Part shown: positions 35,370 to 43,352 of the stretch, one piece after another
How the letters are laid out: the number at the start of each line of letters is the position of its first letter
How positions within the stretch are numbered: position 1 is the stretch's first letter
NCBI GenBank assembly: GCA_900102065.1
Contig: FMVK01000002.1
Location: forward strand, 248,001 to 312,000
Direction of reading: 5' to 3'
Source of the DNA: Lachnospiraceae bacterium XPB1003
GTDB lineage: Bacteria; Bacillota; Clostridia; Lachnospirales; Lachnospiraceae
DNA: 64,000 bases
Notes under the pieces: generated by a model
Database searches by the model: none
What the model saw: only the letters and a program-made list of their open reading frames with translations
What the model was told of the DNA's origin: nothing
Made by a program: the position numbers and the translations under genes

Positions 35370-37073
35370 TCAACGCGAACGACGACCAAAGGGATTGGGA
35401 TCGATGGACGGATCGTAACCATGTCCTGATGACTCCCTGTCATTGAACGGATTTGATGATACAGAAGGCATAACAAAAGTATTTGAGGTTGTGCCTCTGT
35501 AAGGATTTGCATAAGGATTATATGATGATGCCGAATTGGATTTACTGTAAGGATTGGGATCCGCTACAACCTCATCTTCCGGCTTGTTTACCGATACGGT
35601 TGCTGTTACAGGCTCTGCGTCAGATGCCTCCGCCTGAACATCGTTAGTTTCCTGCGTTTCAGGAACAGTTTGTGAAAAAGAAGGAGGCGCAATCTTTCCT
35701 TCCATTTTTACAAAATCATATGCGATACTGAACATTCCTCCGATATAAAGCTCGAAGAAAGTATTATTTATTCTATTAACAATATTCTCAATATCTTCAT
35801 CCTTGGCATTCATCAGCACAACAAAGATCTGTCTGCTGGAATACCTTGTGGAGATATCATCACGGCGCAATGAAACGAATATAGCCTGCTCCAGCATCTC
35901 TATTGCAAGTTCCGCTTCCGATGTGTCCGGATTTGTATTCGGAACAGGCATAAGAGTAAAAAGCACACTCTCAACGCTGTTGTCGGTTCTGGAAATGATG
36001 CGGTTAATAAAATTGTAGACATGATGAAAAGCATCAAAGTCCATCTTATATGCGCCATGCCCGGTATCAGAGCGGTTGAGCGCCTCTTTTAAATATGCAA
36101 TATCAACCAACTGTCCGGCTTTTGACCTTTCTGTAGCTGAAGAATCGGAATAGAAATGAAATGAATTCTTACCGTTTTGCTTGACGTAATAAAGCGCTTT
36201 ATCAGCAGCATTGTAAAGCTTGTTGAATTCTGTACCGTCTTCGGGAACCTGCGCTATACCAACGGATATAGAAGCTCTTGTTTTGTAATTCAAAGAATCG
36301 AGCTTATGACATATATCTTTTATCATATTGGCAGCTTTTTCGCTGACAGTTTTTTTGTCTGTGATCCCGTCAAAAAAAGCAATAAATTCATCTCCGCCTA
36401 TCCTGCAAAGAATATCGTTATTGCTTGCAGAGGCAGATCTCAGAGTATCAGCCATCATTTTAAGAACATTATCGCCTGCGATATGACCGTATTCGTCGTT
36501 GATCGCTTTGAAATTATCCATGTCGATCATAAATACGGTTCCAATATGGCCCGCCTTGATCAGTTTATTGACCGCATTCTCGCTGAATAACCGATTATAA
36601 AGACCCGTAAGAGCATCCTTCTGTGATCTGTCCTTGATATCATCGACTTCTCGTATACGCTCGTTTAACTCTTCCGAGAGGATCTTGTGCTTATCCTCGA
36701 TAGCAAGAGCTTTATTGATCCTGTTAAGGAGAACGCTGGGCACGAAAGGCTTTGCGATAAAATCAATAGCGCCCATAGCAAGACAATCACTCTCTGTAAC
36801 GGCGTTTGCGTTTGCAGAAAGGAATATAACGGGTATCTGAGCTGTCTTGGGATTCTCCCTGATATGACGCATTACTTCAAAGCCATCCATGAAAGGCATT
36901 TGGATATCAAGGAGTATAAGATCCGGAGTGTTATTTTCGAGGAAATGCAGAGCCTGCGTTCCCGAAATGGTCGGAGTGACCTTGCAGAACCCTTTAAGAA
37001 CTGTTCTGGCGCAAGTCAGATTAATATTGTCATCATCAACAATCAGGACGTGTTTCATTGAAGCACTGCTCAT
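35370..37073 (-). CDS. response regulator diguanylate cyclase (REC-GGDEF)
   Basis: Starts at ATG 37073, with GGAGGC 8 nt upstream. A receiver domain (VLIVDDDNIN, phosphoacceptor Asp about 56 in LILLDIQMP, Lys in FIAKPF) leads to a GGDEF domain (DALTGLYNR, VFMIDMDNFK, CRIGGDEFIAFF). The active-site GGDEF is intact, so it should make c-di-GMP; no RxxD inhibitory site lies at the usual position five residues before it. About 260 further residues follow: a helical region, then a Ser/Asn/Pro-rich low-complexity tail (YNPYANPYRGTTSN). Confidence 0.9.
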   Translation of the reverse strand: MSSASMKHVLIVDDDNINLTCARTVLKGFCKVTPTISGTQALHFLENNTPDLILLDIQMPFMDGFEVMRHIRENPKTAQIPVIFLSANANAVTESDCLAMGAIDFIAKPFVPSVLLNRINKALAIEDKHKILSEELNERIREVDDIKDRSQKDALTGLYNRLFSENAVNKLIKAGHIGTVFMIDMDNFKAINDEYGHIAGDNVLKMMADTLRSASASNNDILCRIGGDEFIAFFDGITDKKTVSEKAANMIKDICHKLDSLNYKTRASISVGIAQVPEDGTEFNKLYNAADKALYYVKQNGKNSFHFYSDSSATERSKAGQLVDIAYLKEALNRSDTGHGAYKMDFDAFHHVYNFINRIISRTDNSVESVLFTLMPVPNTNPDTSEAELAIEMLEQAIFVSLRRDDISTRYSSRQIFVVLMNAKDEDIENIVNRINNTFFELYIGGMFSIAYDFVKMEGKIAPPSFSQTVPETQETNDVQAEASDAEPVTATVSVNKPEDEVVADPNPYSKSNSASSYNPYANPYRGTTSNTFVMPSVSSNPFNDRESSGHGYDPSIDPNPFGRRSR

Positions 37074-37109
37074 GATCATAGCCTCCGGTAAACATAACTG
37101 TACATTTAA

Positions 37110-37138
37110 ATTATACAGAAAACGTGTTGCCTTTGCAA
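37110..37138 (-). promoter_or_regulatory. promoter of the REC-GGDEF gene
   Basis: On the minus strand TTGCAA and TATAAT are separated by exactly 17 nt, about 40 nt before the start codon. Confidence 0.7.
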
Positions 37139-37141
37139 TAA

Positions 37142-37183
37142 AAAAGGAGATTATGAAACTGATGTTTCATAGTCTCCTTTAAA
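37142..37183 (-). terminator. terminator after sepF
   Basis: A long, nearly perfect hairpin (AAAGGAGACTATGAAAC on the minus strand, pairing with GTTTCATAATCTCCTTT) followed by TTTTTT. It insulates sepF from the REC-GGDEF gene. Confidence 0.9.
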
Positions 37184-37215
37184 GATCTGTCTAAAAGAAA
37201 GATCGATTATAAAGA

Positions 37216-37707
37216 TCAATAATCTTCCTCTTCCTTACGGTCCTCGTTATTGGAATCCGTTGTGATCTTAGTCTGATAAGGTGTGAAAAGATAGATTCCG
37301 CAAGGGTCGTTTGTCTGGGAAACGGAAATAGGCTCACAGTCACCATCAAGAGCGTAAATAGTTCCGTAGCAGAAGTCAAGAGAACGTCTTGCAAGATCAA
37401 CATCACAAGCTTCGGTATTAAGGATAACGATAACATTATCACGAAGCTTATCGGTAACTTTCTTCATATCTTCAAAGCTCTGGGGGCAGATTGTAGCGAC
37501 CTCCCTGGCCTCGTTATCCGCGTCGGATCTGCGGTTGCTCCTAAACATAGAAACCTTGGGAGCAGATTTTTTAACGGAACGCTTGGGGCGCTCGTCGTAT
37601 TCCTCCTCTACCATATCATCCTCCTCGTAATCATCATCATATTCGTCTTCGGCAACACTGCCACCAATAAAAGGCAAATGATTTTTAATGCTGTCTAAAA
37701 AATCCAT
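37216..37707 (-). CDS. sepF: cell division protein SepF
   Basis: SepF (DUF552) binds FtsZ and anchors it to the membrane in Gram-positive bacteria. The N-terminal amphipathic helix (MDFLDSIKNHLPFIGG) is followed by a long acidic linker (EDEYDDDYEEDDMVEEEYDE) and the globular domain with ATICPQSFEDMKKVTDKLRDN, VILNTEACDVDLARRSLDF and FLFTPYQTKI. GGAGGAAC precedes the ATG. It stands alone here, not in the usual ylmE-sepF-ylmG group. Confidence 0.93.
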   Translation of the reverse strand: MDFLDSIKNHLPFIGGSVAEDEYDDDYEEDDMVEEEYDERPKRSVKKSAPKVSMFRSNRRSDADNEAREVATICPQSFEDMKKVTDKLRDNVIVILNTEACDVDLARRSLDFCYGTIYALDGDCEPISVSQTNDPCGIYLFTPYQTKITTDSNNEDRKEEEDY

Positions 37708-37757
37708 CCTTTAGTTCCTCCTCAGTTTTTGTATGTAGTTCTGAAAACCACAAGTTC

Positions 37758-37786
37758 ATTATGCTTTAAAACGAAATTTATGTCAA
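37758..37786 (-). promoter_or_regulatory. sepF promoter
   Basis: Minus-strand TTGACA and CATAAT with a 17-nt spacer, about 50 nt before the sepF start: close to SigA consensus. Confidence 0.8.
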
Positions 37787-37866
37787 CACTTTTTTACTGG
37801 ATTTTTCAAAAAAATATTTCTTCAAATATAGCATTTAAAAGGGTTTGCGGACTCGGTTGTATTACA

Positions 37867-37995
37867 TTATGTTACGAATATATATATTATGTTAATAGAT
37901 TATGTCACAAGTTATGTAAACTTCTCTCCGAGTTATGTAAACAGATTTATGTTAACTGCTTTTATGTTATGTTAACTTCCGGAGATTAACATAAA
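37867..37995. repeat. cluster of TTATGT(T/A)AAC motifs
   Basis: Seven same-direction copies of TTATGTTAAC-like sequence start at 37867, 37887, 37900, 37912, 37933, 37947 and 37962 (the last a double TTATGTTATGTTAAC), and an inverted copy TTAACATAAA lies at 37986. Several are exact TTATGTTAAC or TTATGTAAAC. They lie 80-210 nt upstream of the sepF promoter and before the hsp20 control region. The rest of the 550-nt gap between sepF and hsp20 holds the sepF promoter and the CIRCE/thermometer leader. Confidence 0.7.
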
Positions 37996-38099
37996 TTATT
38001 TACGTCTATCCCCCTTTTTTACATTTCAAAAATCTAACCATGTATATGTGCATTCTGCCTACACGGCATAAACAGTTCACAAATACTTCACAAATGTTG

Positions 38100-38126
38100 T
38101 TAGCACTCTCTCTTGACGAGTGCTAA
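38100..38126. promoter_or_regulatory. CIRCE element (HrcA operator)
   Basis: TTAGCACTC, 9 nt, GAGTGCTAA: a perfect match to the consensus CIRCE inverted repeat bound by the HrcA heat-shock repressor. Confidence 0.95.
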
Positions 38127-38141
38127 TTCAAGTGCTATAAC
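38113..38141 (+). promoter_or_regulatory. hsp20 promoter
   Basis: TTGACG (38113-38118) and TATAAC (38136-38141) with a 17-nt spacer. The -35 box lies in the CIRCE loop and right arm, so HrcA binding would directly block RNA polymerase. Confidence 0.8.
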
Positions 38142-38199
38142 ATAATCGAACAGAGGAACAGAGAAGACCAAAAGAACGGGATGTTCCAATGATCTAATC

Positions 38200-38249
38200 C
38201 CTCCTTCCCCTTGCTCAGTAGCTATTAACAGTATTGAGTAAAAAGGAGG
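38200..38249 (+). promoter_or_regulatory. candidate RNA thermometer in the hsp20 leader
   Basis: CCTCCTT (38200-38206) is perfectly complementary to the ribosome binding site AAGGAGG (38243-38249). Between them CTCAGTA (38214-38220) pairs with TATTGAG (38232-38238), giving a second stacked helix with an 11-nt loop and a small internal loop. This two-helix structure would hide the Shine-Dalgarno at low temperature. Small heat-shock genes are classic targets of such thermometers; here it is inferred from pairing alone. Confidence 0.6.
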
Positions 38250-38257
38250 TAAGCATT

Positions 38258-38707
38258 ATGTTAAGACCTAGTATTTTTGGAGAAGATTTATTTGACGACT
38301 GGTTCGCATTCCCGGATTTCAGAGATCTGGACAGAACCGAAAGAAAACTGTACGGCAGACATGCCGACAGGATGATGAAGACCGATGTTCATGAGCATGA
38401 CGATCACTACGAAGTAGATATCGACCTGCCCGGCTTCAAGAAAGAAGAGATCACTCTGGAGCTGAACAATGGATATCTCATTGTCAGCGCAAACAAAGGT
38501 CTTGATAAGGACGAAAAGGATAAGAAGGGCAAACTTATCAGGCAGGAACGTTACTCCGGATCAATGCAGAGAAGCTTCTATGTCGGCGAGAATATCACCG
38601 AGGAGGAAATCAAGGCAAGCTTCAAGCACGGTGTCTTAAATCTCACCCTTCCTAAGAAGGAAAAAGAGAAACTTCCCGAAAAGAAACAGATACTCATCGA
38701 AGGATGA
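38258..38707 (+). CDS. Hsp20/alpha-crystallin small heat-shock protein
   Basis: 149 residues from ATG 38258, which follows AAAAGGAGGT. The alpha-crystallin domain is clear: KTDVHEHDDHYEVDIDLPGF, KKEEITLELNNGYLIVSA, and SFYVGENITEEEIKASFKHGVLNLTLPKK (given in parts). It ends with an IxI-like motif, QILIEG. It is an ATP-independent chaperone that holds unfolding proteins. Control appears double: CIRCE/HrcA at transcription and a possible thermometer at translation. Confidence 0.94.
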   Translation: MLRPSIFGEDLFDDWFAFPDFRDLDRTERKLYGRHADRMMKTDVHEHDDHYEVDIDLPGFKKEEITLELNNGYLIVSANKGLDKDEKDKKGKLIRQERYSGSMQRSFYVGENITEEEIKASFKHGVLNLTLPKKEKEKLPEKKQILIEG

Positions 38708-38716
38708 CGTAAAAAT

Positions 38717-38750
38717 GGGCCTGCGGATTTCTCCCGCAGGCCCTTCTTAT
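38717..38750 (+). terminator. terminator after hsp20
   Basis: GGGCCTGCGG and CCGCAGGCCC form a strong stem with a short loop, followed by TTCTTAT. Confidence 0.85.
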
Positions 38751-38779
38751 ATTCTTCTATTCTCAAAACAAAACTACTG

Positions 38780-40015
38780 TTATAATCTTGTCGGCGCCCC
38801 CATCTGTTTAAGCTCCTGTTTGCGCTGATACATCATCTGATCTGCTCTCTCAAATACATCATGAACAAGCTGATCCTGTTTTGTAAGTTCAGAATGACCG
38901 ATCGCGATAACTACTTCTTTCTTTTTGATGTTTTCCTCAATGGAACGATTTATATCATCGATCACTTCTAACATGGTATCGAAGTCTTTCTCCTGAAGAA
39001 TGACTACGAACTCATCTCCGCCTATCCTGTAGACAGCTCCATGAGTAAAATGCTCACATATAAGCGAACATGCATCTTTTATAAGCTTGTCTCCTGCAGC
39101 ATGTCCCAAAGTGTCATTGACGATCTTAAGTCCGTTTATATCACATACGACCAAAGCCAACTTATCGATTTCATTCTGCCTGATCTTCTGGTTAAGATAT
39201 GTTTCCGCTTCCGAATATGCATGTTTGTTTCTTACGCCCGTCAGTGAATCGGTATTTGCCATGTTTCTGAAGTTATTGGAGTTTGCCTTTTCTGCTTCAA
39301 GATCCTTTTTCGACAGAGCTTTCAGCATAAATAACAGAACAAGGAAGAACAGAGCGGAAAAGATCACTGTGAAGGCTATCTGCCTTTTGCTCGTTGTTAG
39401 ACTTCTCTCACTGATACTGCGGATCCTGTCCTGAATAACGCTTTCGCGGATAAGGACTACCATCATCCAGTCCGTTTTCTCTATCGGTACATAGACCAGA
39501 GTCTCTTCTGTACCGTTGGCTGTATAGGTTATGCTTCCTTCCACTGCATTTGAAAAATTGTCACGGTTTTCATTCAATGTCTTTTCGTCGATAACATTTC
39601 CTAAAGCCGTAAAAAGATTGTGCCTTGAAACATAGGGTCCAAGTTCGGTACCCGAAATGTTTTCTCCGTTTTTGCTGTAAAGTCCGAAATATGTTCTGCC
39701 TTCATCTTCAAAAGCGAGCAGGTTTACTATCTCTCCGACGTCTATCTGAACAAAGCTTGCTCTGTATCGCTTGCCGGCAATGCTAAGATCCGGTGTGGGA
39801 GCGGCCAGGCACAGCTGTTTTGCAGAGCCGTATATTGAAACCGTGCTGACGCTCTTTTCATCTATTTTTTCATCTGAAAGGAAAACATGACGGCTGCCGC
39901 CTGTGTAGGTTGTATATTGTGTATGAACGATCTTGTCGTCATCTACAAGAGCAAATCTGTCAAGTGACAGCAATGATTTTATGTTTCCCAGAGTGGCGCG
40001 AAGTGCATCCGTCAA
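38780..40015 (-). CDS. diguanylate cyclase, 5'-truncated sensor part
   Basis: The C-terminal GGDEF domain is intact (DSLTGVRNKHAYSEAE, VVCDINGLKIVND, YRIGGDEFVVIL). A membrane helix (IAFTVIFSALFFLVLLFML) precedes it, and before that lies an extracellular sensor-like region. The expected first membrane segment is missing: the frame begins mid-sensor at a TTG (40015), inside the end of a different, out-of-frame lipoprotein gene. Without an N-terminal anchor the sensor could not be exported, so the product is probably misplaced or not made. It is most likely a remnant of a larger membrane cyclase joined to foreign sequence by a deletion. Confidence 0.75.
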   Translation of the reverse strand: MTDALRATLGNIKSLLSLDRFALVDDDKIVHTQYTTYTGGSRHVFLSDEKIDEKSVSTVSIYGSAKQLCLAAPTPDLSIAGKRYRASFVQIDVGEIVNLLAFEDEGRTYFGLYSKNGENISGTELGPYVSRHNLFTALGNVIDEKTLNENRDNFSNAVEGSITYTANGTEETLVYVPIEKTDWMMVVLIRESVIQDRIRSISERSLTTSKRQIAFTVIFSALFFLVLLFMLKALSKKDLEAEKANSNNFRNMANTDSLTGVRNKHAYSEAETYLNQKIRQNEIDKLALVVCDINGLKIVNDTLGHAAGDKLIKDACSLICEHFTHGAVYRIGGDEFVVILQEKDFDTMLEVIDDINRSIEENIKKKEVVIAIGHSELTKQDQLVHDVFERADQMMYQRKQELKQMGAPTRL

Positions 40016-40532
40016 CAGCGTCAGAACTTGAAAAAGTCATTACCTTGACCCCTGAATCCACCATTTCATCAAGGATCGGAGAGATGATCACATCATCGGC
40101 AACATCGACACCGATAACATCAAAATTCCTGTCTTTAGCTTCAAGCAGTCTCTTCTTCTGATCCTCGGCAGAGGCTGTTTCCGGTGCCATGTACTCATAT
40201 GTGATAGTTATACCTCTTTCAAGATACTGTCTCTGGGCATCTTCCATGCCAAGGGCTACCGCATCCCACCAGGGATGGATCGTCTTATATGTAAAATAGA
40301 AATTATAATGATCCTTTTTAGGCTTATAGTCATCCAACTCATGATCAAAGTCCACGGCGCTTCTTACCGGATTATCCGATTCGGAACTTACCTGGGCCGT
40401 ATCTTCGCTCTCTGCTACAGGCGCATTCACGTCAGAATCGATATCGGACGCATCAAATGAGCATGACGACAAAAAGATCGTCGATAAAAGCATGATCGAT
40501 AATATGCGATTGATTTTGAGACGATTTCTCAT
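39960..40532 (-). pseudogene. sugar-binding lipoprotein, first lobe only
   Basis: Starts with a lipoprotein signal (IMLLSTIFLSSCSFD, lipobox Cys about 24) and continues as the first lobe of a periplasmic binding protein (FYFTYKTIHPWWDAVALGME, VIGVDVADDVIISPILDEM, VKVMTFSSSDAVDGC). The family's second lobe of some 150 residues is missing; the frame runs about 15 meaningless codons into the diguanylate cyclase gene in a different frame and stops. The join lies near 40015-40030. The upstream half looks undamaged, with ribosome site GGAGGC. Confidence 0.7.
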
Positions 40533-40550
40533 AACATATGCCTCCGATCT

Positions 40551-42455
40551 TTAAATTGTTTTCGGAAAATCACTTGCAGGGACAGGCTTCGAATAATAAT
40601 ATCCCTGAAGAAGATCACATCCGATGCTCTTCATGGTGTTTATCATTTTTTCATCCTCAATCCCTTCAGCAGTAATGGAAAATCCCATATTTTTAAAGGC
40701 CAGTATCATGTTCGGAAGAATGTCATCGGGTTCCCCGCAATAGTCCCAGACAATGCTCATATCAAGCTTAACGTTGATAAAAGGACATTTCTTAAGCCTT
40801 GATAAGTTGGAATACCCGGTGCCGTAATCATCAAGTACGAATAAAAATCCCTTCTCGCCCATGGCCTTTATCTGCTTTTGCAGGAACCGGTCATCGATCA
40901 TGGATTCCTCAGTGATCTCAAGATGCACTGAGTTTGGATCTATACCGTATTTATTTATAATTGATAAAAATCGCTCATCCAGATCGGTACATAAGAACTG
41001 CAATGGTGATAAGTTGACATTGATCCATTCTATCCCCATTTTTTCAATAGGATTTTCTTTTATAAATTTGCAGGTTCTGTCAAAAACAAGCTCACCAAGC
41101 CTGTTGATTCGTCCGCTGTTCTCGGCCACCGGGATGAAGAGTCCGGGAGGAATTATGTTTCCTTCGGTATCCCTTATCCTTGATAGGGCCTCAGCTCCTA
41201 TGATCCTTTCCGTTTTTGCATCGACGATAGGCTGAAGATAAAGTTCAAAACCATCATTTCCAAGGGCATTTTCGATGCATTGTCTTACACCTCTCTCGGT
41301 TTCGGTACGTTTAATATCCTCTTCCGTAACAGTGAGAGGCTCTTCTGTCTCTGCACGTCCGATAGATTCAAGTGCCTTTAACATGGCGCTTAGAAGGATC
41401 TCCGAAGAATAATTCCCAGTAATATTGTCAAATGTAGCATAGCCGGCTGAAAGATACAGTTCAGTCGAGTGGGATTTCCAGGGATGATCGAACCTTTCCG
41501 TAATTGTTTTTGCTTCTTCCCGGAAATTTCTTTCCGGTTGATCAAGAACGATAAATCTCCCCTTTCTGCAATAAAACAGAATTCCTTTAGGGAAAATCCG
41601 TTTCAGATATTTCGCTATCAAGACAAGCCCCTCTTCCATCTGCGACGATTCGTAGAGATCCCGCATTTCATGATAGTTGCGGATAACAACTCCAAAAGGC
41701 GTAAGCTTAAGCCTGCCTGTGTTTTCCTCAAGATAATTACTTAAGGCCGGCCTGTTAAATGCAGCTCCCCTAAGGTCAAGGTGGAAATCAGGATTGCCAA
41801 ACGCAAGGAATACGATTAGGATTGCGATCAGGATAAGAGTATCCATGATCAGATATTTAGGCAGGGTAAGTCTTAAGATCAGAGCCGCAAATATGAGCAG
41901 ATTATAGATGAGGATCCCGTATCTCTCACGTCTTCTTCCAAGTGTCCGGCCAAACATAACCACAGCAATAAAAGCCAATAACACATAGAAGAATCCGCAC
42001 ACATACAGGAAATTATATAAATTTCCGGAATGATATCCTGTTTCGTTTATGTAAAATATTACGTAAGGAAAATCAGCCGAACCTATGAATATTGAAATGA
42101 CAGAAATAAACACTCCGGCAAATAAGGGCAGTCTTATAAGTTTTTTAAAAAGTTTTCCTTCCTGCAGAGAATCCCTCAATACGCTGATCGAAAACAGATA
42201 CATAATATACGCCCGATCGAAAAAGGCGACAAAATAAAGCATATTGAGTACTTTTATATAGATAATACTGTATGCGGCATAGTCATTATCCACCATTGTG
42301 GCCAATATATCGAGGATTATGATCAGTGCCTCTATGACGATCATATGTACAAAGACAATACTTCTTCTGACCGGCAGTCTGGGTCTCGAAAAGTAAAATA
42401 CCAGGATTATCGCCAATATGGATAAGGTCGGAATTTCAAAACTATAGTTCCACAT
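40551..42455 (-). CDS. membrane EAL phosphodiesterase with degenerate GGDEF
   Basis: 634 residues. The first 220 hold about seven hydrophobic helices (a membrane sensor). A GGDEF-like domain follows in which the signature is replaced (FYCRKGRFIVL), so it cannot make c-di-GMP. The C-terminal EAL domain is complete: IIGAEALSRIRD, ENSGRINRLGELVF, NVNLSPLQF, EITEESMIDD, LDDYGTGYSNL, KLDMSIV and ITAEGIEDEK, so c-di-GMP hydrolysis is expected. GAGGG precedes the ATG. It lies 18 nt before the lipoprotein gene and may be co-transcribed with it. Confidence 0.9.
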   Translation of the reverse strand: MWNYSFEIPTLSILAIILVFYFSRPRLPVRRSIVFVHMIVIEALIIILDILATMVDNDYAAYSIIYIKVLNMLYFVAFFDRAYIMYLFSISVLRDSLQEGKLFKKLIRLPLFAGVFISVISIFIGSADFPYVIFYINETGYHSGNLYNFLYVCGFFYVLLAFIAVVMFGRTLGRRRERYGILIYNLLIFAALILRLTLPKYLIMDTLILIAILIVFLAFGNPDFHLDLRGAAFNRPALSNYLEENTGRLKLTPFGVVIRNYHEMRDLYESSQMEEGLVLIAKYLKRIFPKGILFYCRKGRFIVLDQPERNFREEAKTITERFDHPWKSHSTELYLSAGYATFDNITGNYSSEILLSAMLKALESIGRAETEEPLTVTEEDIKRTETERGVRQCIENALGNDGFELYLQPIVDAKTERIIGAEALSRIRDTEGNIIPPGLFIPVAENSGRINRLGELVFDRTCKFIKENPIEKMGIEWINVNLSPLQFLCTDLDERFLSIINKYGIDPNSVHLEITEESMIDDRFLQKQIKAMGEKGFLFVLDDYGTGYSNLSRLKKCPFINVKLDMSIVWDYCGEPDDILPNMILAFKNMGFSITAEGIEDEKMINTMKSIGCDLLQGYYYSKPVPASDFPKTI

Positions 42456-42510
42456 AATCGGCCCTCATATAATGCTCACTGTTTTCCTGCTATAGAAGCT
42501 GTGTTATCCC

Positions 42511-42539
42511 ATTATACCATTTATATATCTTATTAACCA
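42511..42539 (-). promoter_or_regulatory. probable promoter of the EAL gene
   Basis: Minus-strand TATAAT (42511-42516) about 60 nt before the start; the -35 at the 17-nt spacing, TGGTTA, is weak. Confidence 0.45.
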
Positions 42540-42629
42540 TCGAGTACTTAGTTATCCTTTCTACGAATGGCTCCTGATTCTGTCCTCCATTACAGAGAAG
42601 TATTTTCGAGGTCCAATTGTGGGTATAAA

Positions 42630-42658
42630 TTTTGAAAAAAAATATTTATCTTTCAAAA
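42630..42658. promoter_or_regulatory. possible AbiEi operator
   Basis: Inverted repeat TTTTGAAA / TTTCAAAA with a 13-nt spacer, about 65 nt before the antitoxin start. AbiEi antitoxins repress their own promoter by binding inverted repeats; the match is by position only, and the A+T-rich context makes chance likely. Confidence 0.35.
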
Positions 42659-42721
42659 CTTTACATTTAGACTTTACTATTATAAAATTAAAGCGTGTTA
42701 GTTTCGAGGAGGTGATGCAAA

Positions 42722-43339
42722 ATGTCAAAACTTCGAGAACAAAGAATTGAAATGCTAAAAGAAATGGCCGAAAAGACAGGTGGAATGATCACCACATCCC
42801 AGATAGAAAAAGCAGGTATCAGCCGTGTACTGATACCCACCTTTATTGATGAAGGCGTTCTTGTAAAAGAAGCTCGTGGAATATATTATTATGCAGATGA
42901 GTTCCCGGATGATCTCCAGATCATACAGGCTAATAACCAAAGAGTAGTTTATTCCTATGGCACTGCCCTTTACCTTTGGGATATGTCCGAACGTACTCCC
43001 CACGTATGGGATGTCTCCGTGCCGCAGGGATTTAATGCAACCCGTTTAAAAAAGGACAATAAGAATATCAGATTACATTATATAAATGCCGATAAATGGT
43101 GTGTTGGCATTACAGAGACCTTAACCCCGGACGGCAACAAAGTTCGTCTGTATGATAAGGAAAGATGTATAATTGACCTGATCAAGAAAAAAGACAAGAT
43201 AGATAAGCAGTTATATCTGCAGGCTCTGCACGAATACTTTAATGACCGAACCAACGACCATGCGCAGCTTATCAGATATGCTAAGATCTTCCATATAGAA
43301 AGACCTGTCCGAGATTACATGGATATACTGACAGGCTGA
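42722..43339 (+). CDS. AbiEi family type IV antitoxin
   Basis: Antitoxin of the AbiE abortive-infection system. An N-terminal winged-helix domain (KTGGMITTSQIEKAGISRVLI, GVLVKEARGIYY) is followed by the AbiEi C-terminal domain (VVYSYGTALYLWDMSERTP, and VRLYDKERCIIDLIKKKDK). CGAGGAGGTGATG precedes the ATG. The toxin gene starts 13 nt downstream, the standard order. In this type IV system the antitoxin represses the operon and counters the toxin without direct binding. Confidence 0.92.
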   Translation: MSKLREQRIEMLKEMAEKTGGMITTSQIEKAGISRVLIPTFIDEGVLVKEARGIYYYADEFPDDLQIIQANNQRVVYSYGTALYLWDMSERTPHVWDVSVPQGFNATRLKKDNKNIRLHYINADKWCVGITETLTPDGNKVRLYDKERCIIDLIKKKDKIDKQLYLQALHEYFNDRTNDHAQLIRYAKIFHIERPVRDYMDILTG

Positions 43340-43352
43340 AGGAGCACCGCAG

